Shown piece by piece: positions 6,799 to 7,309 of a DNA stretch of 7,309 bases. Both the position numbers and the translations under genes were made by a program. The notes beneath the pieces were generated by a model, which saw only the letters and a list, made by a program, of their open reading frames with translations, was not told the origin of the DNA and ran no database searches. The first letter of the stretch is position 1, and every line of letters begins with the position of its first letter. The stretch comes from Bacteroidota bacterium. GTDB taxonomy: Bacteria; Bacteroidota; Bacteroidia; Bacteroidales; UBA1715. The stretch spans positions 1-7,309 of the forward strand of contig JAJUFK010000111.1 of assembly GCA_029266015.1 (NCBI GenBank). The letters run 5' to 3'.

Positions 6799-7309
6799 AT
6801 GAATCGAATACTCGAATATTTCCCCGACATTACTAAACACCAACAAGAACAGTTTGCGCAACTCGATTCCTTGTATCGCTACTGGAACGAACGTGTAAAT
6901 GTGATTTCACGAAAAGATATTGATAATTTGTATTCGCATCATGTATTACATTCATTGGCAATTGCAAAGTTTTTTGAATTTAAACAACGTAGTCGTATTC
7001 TCGACGTCGGTACCGGAGGGGGGTTTCCCGGAATTCCATTAGCAATAATGTTTCCCAAAGTAGAATTTGTTTTGATAGATTCTATAGCAAAAAAAATATC
7101 GGTGGTAGATGCTATTGCCAAAGAATTACAGTTACCTAATGTTGTAGCAAAACAAATGCGTGTAGAACAATGCACAGAACGATTTGATTATATTGTAAGT
7201 AGAGCTGTTACTGCTTTTCCTGAATTTTATAAGATGAGCAAACATGCAGTAAGCGGTATAGTAAATAATAAATTACACAATGGAATTATTTATTTAAAAG
7301 GCGGCGATT
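6799..7309 (+). CDS. rsmG: 16S rRNA m7G527 methyltransferase, C-terminus missing
   Basis: S-adenosylmethionine-dependent methyltransferase (GidB/RsmG) that makes N7-methylguanosine at 16S rRNA position 527, in the streptomycin-binding region; loss gives low-level streptomycin resistance in several bacteria. I translated 170 residues from the ATG at 6799, beginning MNRILEYFPDITKHQQEQF, open to the window edge; full-length proteins have a little over 200. Family marks are YRYWNERVNVISRKD (26-40), LYSHHVLHSLAI (44-55) and the SAM-binding loop ILDVGTGGGFPGIPLAI (67-83). FVLIDSIAKKISVV (90-103), SRAV (134-137) and LKGGD (166-170) follow. It begins 3 bp after the sigma factor stop, so the two are almost certainly cotranscribed. 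Confidence 0.95.
   Translation, partial: MNRILEYFPDITKHQQEQFAQLDSLYRYWNERVNVISRKDIDNLYSHHVLHSLAIAKFFEFKQRSRILDVGTGGGFPGIPLAIMFPKVEFVLIDSIAKKISVVDAIAKELQLPNVVAKQMRVEQCTERFDYIVSRAVTAFPEFYKMSKHAVSGIVNNKLHNGIIYLKGGD

Noticed and set aside
6939..7175. Minus-strand open frame of 78 codons
   Set aside because: Antisense to rsmG, whose SAM-binding motif lies in the same bases on the plus strand.

Overview
The window looks like ordinary chromosomal DNA from a member of the Bacteroidota (Bacteroidetes). It is A+T-rich. The gene orders thrS-infC-rpmI-rplT and dapB-lepB are familiar in that phylum. Two intergenic stretches carry perfect TAnnTTTG boxes, the -7 element of the primary Bacteroidota sigma factor. 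Nearly all genes lack a Shine-Dalgarno sequence, also usual for this phylum. Genus and species cannot be told from the sequence.

Left part, minus strand: reading leftward from about 4.86 kb, a translation operon encodes threonyl-tRNA synthetase (thrS), initiation factor IF3 (infC) and ribosomal proteins bL35 (rpmI) and bL20 (rplT). It ends in a clear intrinsic terminator at 1634-1663. Just beyond it, still on the minus strand, come dapB (lysine/diaminopimelate synthesis) and lepB (type I signal peptidase). lepB runs off the left edge, so its C-terminus is missing.

Right part, plus strand: after a 208-bp divergent intergenic region with a promoter-like box facing each way, three tightly packed genes follow. 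They are a membrane-anchored family 2 glycosyltransferase, an ECF-type sigma factor overlapping it by 10 bp, and rsmG (16S rRNA m7G527 methyltransferase), which starts 3 bp after the sigma gene and is cut by the right edge.

The window is nearly all coding, and no stretch over 300 bases lacks a gene. I see no mobile element, tRNA, rRNA, CRISPR array or phage gene, and no convincing new multi-gene system. The most interesting points are regulatory. infC appears to start at a rare AUA codon behind a perfect AGGAGG, the only strong Shine-Dalgarno in the window. A promoter-like box for dapB-lepB sits directly against the rplT terminator hairpin. An ECF sigma gene without an adjacent anti-sigma gene is embedded between a glycosyltransferase and an rRNA methyltransferase.
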